A program made the translations under genes and the position numbers. The notes beneath the pieces were generated by a model that ran no database searches, was not told where the DNA came from, and worked only from the letters and a program-made list of their open reading frames with translations. From UBA9732 sp963615565 (GTDB lineage Bacteria > Spirochaetota > Spirochaetia > Sphaerochaetales > Sphaerochaetaceae), in NCBI GenBank assembly GCA_963615565.1, contig CAVEGR010000042.1, forward strand, positions 1-9,721: a stretch of DNA of 9,721 nucleotides, read 5' to 3'. Positions 6,571 to 9,721 of this stretch are shown piece by piece (the stretch's first letter is position 1; the number at the start of each line of letters is the position of its first letter).

Positions 6571-7050
6571 ATGAAAGACAAAGTTATTAAGACTAATGCA
6601 ATGCGTATTCTTGAGAAAAATGGTATCTCTTATACTACTGTAACCTACAATGTAGATGAGAAGCATTTAGATGCAGTACATATTGCTACAGCCGCCGGGT
6701 TGGATCTTGAGAAGGTATTCAAGACAATTGTTATGGTTAATCAATCCAAAGAATTGTTTGTTTTTTGTCTTCCAGCTCAACTTGATATTAGTTTAAAGAA
6801 AGCACGTGACCTCACAGGTTCAAAAGGCATAGATTTGCTTGAACTGAACTTGCTTCAAAAATATACAGGTTACATAAGAGGAGGATGCTCTCCTCTTGGG
6901 ATGATTCACAGCTATCCAACTTTTATTGAAGAACTTGCTACTATTGAGGATTTTATATATATAAGTGGAGGGCTAAGAGGCCTTCAAGTTTGTCTTAGCC
7001 CTGAAGATCTTCGCAAATGCTGCAATGCAACATTTGCATCTTTTACATAA
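6571..7050 (+). CDS. ybaK: YbaK/EbsC-type Cys-tRNA(Pro) deacylase
   Basis: A 159-residue cytosolic editing enzyme. YbaK hydrolyses Cys-tRNA(Pro) formed by mistake by prolyl-tRNA synthetase, thereby protecting proline codons from cysteine. Family marks: TNAMRILEKNGISY at the N-terminus, then KVFKTIV around residues 48-54, with Lys51 aligning with the essential lysine of the family. GYIRGGCSPLGMIHSYPT (100-117) contains the GxxSPxG loop. The C-terminus has YISGGLRGLQVCLSPEDL, also typical. The length is normal (about 155-160). The related ProXp/EbsC editing enzymes share the fold, but the GCSPLGM block favours YbaK. The ATG has no Shine-Dalgarno and lies directly after a good promoter. The stop codon (7048-7050) abuts that of the convergent Wzi-like gene with no gap. 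Confidence 0.93.
   Translation: MKDKVIKTNAMRILEKNGISYTTVTYNVDEKHLDAVHIATAAGLDLEKVFKTIVMVNQSKELFVFCLPAQLDISLKKARDLTGSKGIDLLELNLLQKYTGYIRGGCSPLGMIHSYPTFIEELATIEDFIYISGGLRGLQVCLSPEDLRKCCNATFASFT
6969..7002. repeat. 9-bp inverted repeat inside the 3' end of ybaK
   Basis: AGGGCTAAG (6969-6977) and CTTAGCCCT (6994-7002) are exact reverse complements with a 16-nt loop containing AGGCCT. It lies about 50 bp past the stop of the convergent Wzi-like gene, where that gene's transcript would need to end. No T-run follows on the minus strand, so termination here is only a possibility. The repeat may simply reflect the codons for the GLRG and LSP segments. Confidence 0.35.
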
Positions 7051-8871
7051 TCAATTTAGTGTATAGCTCACGCTAATAGTTGTTTGAGCATCAAACACGC
7101 TAGGATTTGAGCTAACATTGCCTGGGTTCTTTAAGTATATTAAATCTGTCTCAACTTCAACTTTAAAGCCATAATAGAAATTATAAGATCCAAAGAGGGA
7201 AGCAACAAATGAAGTTGTTACACTGTCTCTTAATTTGGCATTTGAGTCATTGTAGTTAGCTGTCTGGTGATCTGTAGTTGGTGTTGTTTTATTTGTATCT
7301 TTGTAGACTCTAGTCCAAGCAGTATATTTATCATGTGTGCCATGTAGCATTAGGAAGAGGCTTGTTCCTGCACTCCATTTATCAAGAACTTTATATTCTG
7401 CACTAAGATAGCCAACAATAGCATCTCCACCATATTTATAACCCAAAAAATCAAGGTTGTAGTTTTCTGTCCCACCACAATTACTCATTTCTCTGAGTGC
7501 TACAACGTAATTTATGCCATAGCGTCCATTTGTTTGCTCTCTTGTGGACTCTCCAGCTTGTTTGTCCCCATCTCTAAGGTACAAATATGGAGTAGTTATT
7601 GCACCTTCTGCATTAAGAGTTAGAATTCCTTTCTGTACTTCTGTAATATATGTAAGTCCAAGAAGATAACCAAGACCATTTGGTTCTGCTAGTTTGTCTT
7701 CAGTTGTTGAAGAAGGGTTTGGCTCTCCAGGAAGAACGGATTCATCAATAACCACTTGCCCATAAAGGTTTAAGCCCTTGATAATTGTCCAGTCGGCTTC
7801 AAAGGCAAGGATTGAATTAGTATTACTTCTAGTGTAATTGTTGTGATACATCATGGCTGGTGCAAAAGCAATGAGATCAATTTTATTGTCTTTACTCATG
7901 TACATAACACCCTCTGTGACTGTGAATGAGAGATTGTCTAAGATATTCCATTCTAGACGGTGGGCAATGAAAGCAGAAATTCCATTCATGTAATCTGATT
8001 GCCCATTTCCTATGCCGTTGAGACTTAAAGTCATAGTTTTGTCAACATTATGTTTATAATACATTTGAGGATGAGGGAATGCAGAGACCAAGAATGTATA
8101 CTTGAAGTTCTTCTCATATGCAGTAAAGTGTGCTGCGTTGTGATACTTAAGGTGATCTCCTATGACAAAGTTTCCGGTTTTGCCGTTGCCCCAACTGAGC
8201 TTGTCTCTTCCAATAGTGAATGTCCAGTTTTCACCTCCAGCAGACACAAACGCCCTCAGCGGGAAATTGAAGTCCAGCTGTTTCATGTCGTTTGCTAGAA
8301 GGAAAGGAATATTTGTCCAAAGAACACTGTCGCCAAACTTTCTTGAAGTATCACCATTACTATTCCAGTCTTTTGCAGTGCCAAGGGAGAAGTCAAAGAA
8401 CCCATAGAAGTTTTTAGCAATGTGTTCTTCTGTATTGATATTGATAAATTGTTTTTGCTTATCCCAGCCTCTAATCCAGTTGTCTCTTGTTTGGAAATAT
8501 GTGGATTTTGGATTTGAATTAATATACGTTTCAACATCTACTTCAAGTTGTGCTTTAAAAACAGGGGCAGATGCATCTTTATTAAGAATTCCCATGATAT
8601 TGTCGTAAAGCTCTTTTTGATATTCTGAAAGCGCACTTTTATCAATTTTTTCTAACATTGCCTTCAATTCTGAGCCACTGTAAGGGCCAGTAGTACTTGG
8701 CAAAGAATGTCCAGTTAATAAATATAAGTCAGATATTTTCTGCCATATACTATCATCTACAGAGTAGATTTTTTGGTAGTTATCGCACTCTGAATCCGTA
8801 CCCCCCCCCACGGAGGCAAAACAAAGCCCTGTCATAAAAAGGCATAGAGCAAGAATAAGCAGTTTCTTCAT
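7051..8871 (-). CDS. Wzi-like outer-membrane beta-barrel protein, poly-G containing
   Basis: A 606-residue exported protein resembling the capsule-assembly Wzi family (outer-membrane barrels that help anchor surface polysaccharide). The signal peptide is MKKLLILALCLFMTGLCFA, with probable signal peptidase I cleavage after Ala19. There is no good lipobox. Residues 35-100 form a helical, charged periplasmic segment. From about 105 onward, alternating aromatic/polar strands suggest a barrel ending in SVSYTLN. FTIGRDKLSWGNGKTGN (218-234) is the most Wzi-like block. I place the start at ATG 8869-8871, which has AGGAG 5 nt upstream (8877-8881) and gives a clean signal peptide. A frame open 23 codons further, to 8940, lacks both. 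Nine G residues encode Val21-Gly24, so a one-base slip would truncate the protein. Barrel and export are well supported; Wzi identity is moderate and the ligand is unknown. Confidence 0.72.
   Translation of the reverse strand: MKKLLILALCLFMTGLCFASVGGGTDSECDNYQKIYSVDDSIWQKISDLYLLTGHSLPSTTGPYSGSELKAMLEKIDKSALSEYQKELYDNIMGILNKDASAPVFKAQLEVDVETYINSNPKSTYFQTRDNWIRGWDKQKQFININTEEHIAKNFYGFFDFSLGTAKDWNSNGDTSRKFGDSVLWTNIPFLLANDMKQLDFNFPLRAFVSAGGENWTFTIGRDKLSWGNGKTGNFVIGDHLKYHNAAHFTAYEKNFKYTFLVSAFPHPQMYYKHNVDKTMTLSLNGIGNGQSDYMNGISAFIAHRLEWNILDNLSFTVTEGVMYMSKDNKIDLIAFAPAMMYHNNYTRSNTNSILAFEADWTIIKGLNLYGQVVIDESVLPGEPNPSSTTEDKLAEPNGLGYLLGLTYITEVQKGILTLNAEGAITTPYLYLRDGDKQAGESTREQTNGRYGINYVVALREMSNCGGTENYNLDFLGYKYGGDAIVGYLSAEYKVLDKWSAGTSLFLMLHGTHDKYTAWTRVYKDTNKTTPTTDHQTANYNDSNAKLRDSVTTSFVASLFGSYNFYYGFKVEVETDLIYLKNPGNVSSNPSVFDAQTTISVSYTLN
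8801..8809 (-). repeat. Poly-G(9) tract in coding sequence (C9 on + strand)
   Basis: Nine consecutive G residues on the coding strand, in codons 21-24 of the Wzi-like gene, two codons after the predicted signal peptide cleavage site. The gene is in frame at nine. With ten G the frame ends after 30 residues; with eight it ends after 37. This is the longest G/C run in a low-GC window and the classic form of a slipped-strand phase-variation switch. Confidence 0.85.
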
Positions 8872-8887
8872 AATTTCTCCTTTTAGA

Positions 8888-8917
8888 GAGGTATTTAAAA
8901 ACCTCAGTAATCTCTCT
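8888..8917 (-). promoter_or_regulatory. Alternative hairpins in the Wzi-like gene leader
   Basis: On the mRNA strand GAGGT (8905-8901) pairs with ACCTC (8892-8888). A competing pairing joins AGAGAG (8917-8912) with CTCTCT (8890-8885). The two share bases and cannot coexist. Both lie 4-7 nt upstream of the AGGAG Shine-Dalgarno (8881-8877). The stems are short. Confidence 0.3.
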
Positions 8918-8921
8918 TTGA

Positions 8922-8950
8922 ATTCTACCAGTTGTTGCAATGTTTTGCAC
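8922..8950 (-). promoter_or_regulatory. Candidate promoter for the Wzi-like gene
   Basis: Minus strand: GTGCAA (8950-8945), a 17-bp spacer, TAGAAT (8927-8922), giving a leader of about 45 nt that contains the hairpins and the Shine-Dalgarno. A second -10-like box, TAAAAT (8961-8956), lies upstream with no -35 match; two CAATTCTA repeats occupy that position instead. Which one is used cannot be told from sequence. Confidence 0.35.
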
Positions 8951-8969
8951 TAGCAATTTTATCTGCTAG
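8950..8969. repeat. 6-bp inverted repeat in the divergent region
   Basis: CTAGCA (8950-8955) and TGCTAG (8964-8969) are exact reverse complements with an 8-nt spacer. They flank the TAAAAT box and touch the -35 of the TAGAAT promoter, a suitable place for an operator. Confidence 0.35.
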
Positions 8970-8985
8970 AATTGGAATAGAATTG
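8967..8985. repeat. Direct repeat TAGAATTG x2, 11-bp period
   Basis: TAGAATTG occurs at 8967-8974 and again at 8978-8985, one helical turn apart and separated by GAA. On the minus strand the copies read CAATTCTA and lie where a -35 box for TAAAAT (8961-8956) would be expected. This is the layout of tandem regulator half-sites, but the protein is unknown. Confidence 0.4.
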
Positions 8986-9075
8986 AAACCATCAGCCTCT
9001 TCACATTAAATAAAAAAAATTACATACTTGTGCTTTGCTTATGTCTTGTTAAAAGGCTGTCAAGAGGTGTGTCAA

Positions 9076-9721
9076 ATGGAATCCAAACCAAAAGATGCAA
9101 ATTACAACGGAATAACGGAAGGCGTTATTTGGAAGCAATTACTTAATTTCTTTTTTCCTATACTTTTGGGGACTTTCTTTCAGCAACTTTATAACACTGT
9201 TGATTCTGTTGTTGTAGGTAATTTTCTTGGAAAAGAGGCTCTTGCTGCAGTAGGTGGTGGTACCAGTACCGTTATTAACCTCCTAATAGGTTTTTTTACA
9301 GGTCTTGCAACTGGAGCCACGGTAGTCATTTCTCAGTATTTTGGAGCTAGAGATGATGCAAAAGTTCATGAGGCAATTCATGATGCTGTAGCTCTTTCTC
9401 TTATTGGTGGTGTGATAATTTCAATAGTAGGATACCTTACTGCAGAGCCACTTTTGAGGCTTATTGATACTCCTGAGGACATTATGCCTCTTGCTCTGAG
9501 CTATATTCACATCTATTTTGCAGGTGGAATATTTATTGTTATGTACAATATTGGAGCTGGTATTTTCAGAGCCTTTGGAGATAGTAAAAGTCCTCTGTAC
9601 TTTTTAATTGCAGGTTGTCTTCTAAACATAGTTTTAGATTTACTTTTTGTTGGTCCTCTACATATGGGTGTTGAGGGAGCAGCTTATGCCACAGTTATTT
9701 CGCAAGTATTCTCTCTTATTC
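9076..9721 (+). CDS. MATE family efflux transporter (5' part only)
   Basis: The first 215 codons of a MATE (multidrug and toxic compound extrusion) inner-membrane antiporter, cut by the window's right edge; a full protein has about 450 residues and 12 helices. Family marks: a short hydrophilic N-terminus, then WKQLLNFFFPILLGTFFQQL opening helix 1. Next come YNTVDSVVVGNFLGKEALAAVG (39-60), VISQYFGARDD (84-94), IFRAFGDSKSPLYF (163-176), LNIVLDLLFV (183-192) and MGVEGAAYATVISQ (197-210). Five to six hydrophobic segments are visible. MATE proteins export cationic drugs or metabolites using a Na+ or H+ gradient; the substrate here is unknown. The ATG has GAGG (9064-9067) 8 nt upstream. A weak promoter candidate is TTGTGC (9028-9033) with TAAAAG (9050-9055). 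The gene is divergent from the Wzi-like gene. Confidence 0.92.
   Translation, partial: MESKPKDANYNGITEGVIWKQLLNFFFPILLGTFFQQLYNTVDSVVVGNFLGKEALAAVGGGTSTVINLLIGFFTGLATGATVVISQYFGARDDAKVHEAIHDAVALSLIGGVIISIVGYLTAEPLLRLIDTPEDIMPLALSYIHIYFAGGIFIVMYNIGAGIFRAFGDSKSPLYFLIAGCLLNIVLDLLFVGPLHMGVEGAAYATVISQVFSLI

Noticed and set aside
8872..8940. N-terminal extension of the Wzi-like gene to ATG 8938-8940
   Set aside because: The 23 extra residues would bury the signal peptide, and no Shine-Dalgarno or fitting -10 precedes that ATG. The internal ATG at 8871 has AGGAG 5 nt upstream and begins a clean MKKLL-type signal peptide.
9058..9075. TGTCAA direct repeat just before the MATE gene
   Set aside because: Six-base repeats of this kind are expected by chance, and one copy overlaps the start region.

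Overview
The window is ordinary chromosomal DNA from a low-GC bacterium. A Wzi-like beta-barrel protein with a signal peptide indicates a diderm cell with an outer membrane. The mix of protein families (MOFRL glycerate kinase, Uup-type ABC-F, YitT, a COG2509 flavoprotein, a MATE transporter) and a poly-G tract in an outer-membrane protein gene would fit a Treponema-like spirochaete. That placement is an inference from family resemblance, not a search result. No rRNA, tRNA, CRISPR array, insertion sequence or phage gene was seen.

Layout. Positions 1-405 (+) hold the 3' end of a glycerate 2-kinase gene, which closes in a perfect 15-bp hairpin containing its stop codon. Four genes then run on the minus strand, read from right to left: a Uup-type ABC-F ATPase (4679-2826), a YitT-family membrane protein (2806-1889), a GT4 glycosyltransferase (1866-688) and a small CopZ-like metal-binding protein (691-443). 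Their spacings are 19 nt, 22 nt and a 4-nt ATGA overlap, so they probably form one transcription unit, perhaps with an internal promoter before the YitT gene. Divergent from them is a COG2509 FAD-dependent dehydrogenase (4753-6384, +), followed by a 186-nt gap and a YbaK-type Cys-tRNA(Pro) deacylase (6571-7050, +). The YbaK stop codon directly abuts that of a convergent Wzi-like outer-membrane protein gene (8871-7051, -). A 204-nt divergent control region separates this from a MATE-family transporter gene (9076 to beyond 9721, +).

Most genes look like housekeeping or general physiology (carbon metabolism, ribosome rescue, envelope glycolipid or glycan synthesis, translation quality control, drug or metabolite efflux) and do not form one pathway. 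The strongest signal is a run of nine G residues in the Wzi-like gene, just after the signal peptide. Gain or loss of one G would truncate the protein to 30 or 37 residues, so this is a candidate phase-variable surface protein. The second pattern is architectural. Four genes (ABC-F, YitT, COG2509, YbaK) have a -10-like hexamer 6-7 nt before the start codon and no convincing Shine-Dalgarno sequence, as expected for leaderless mRNAs. The GT4, metal-binding, Wzi-like and MATE genes do have Shine-Dalgarno sequences. I found no clear evidence of a wholly new multi-gene system.
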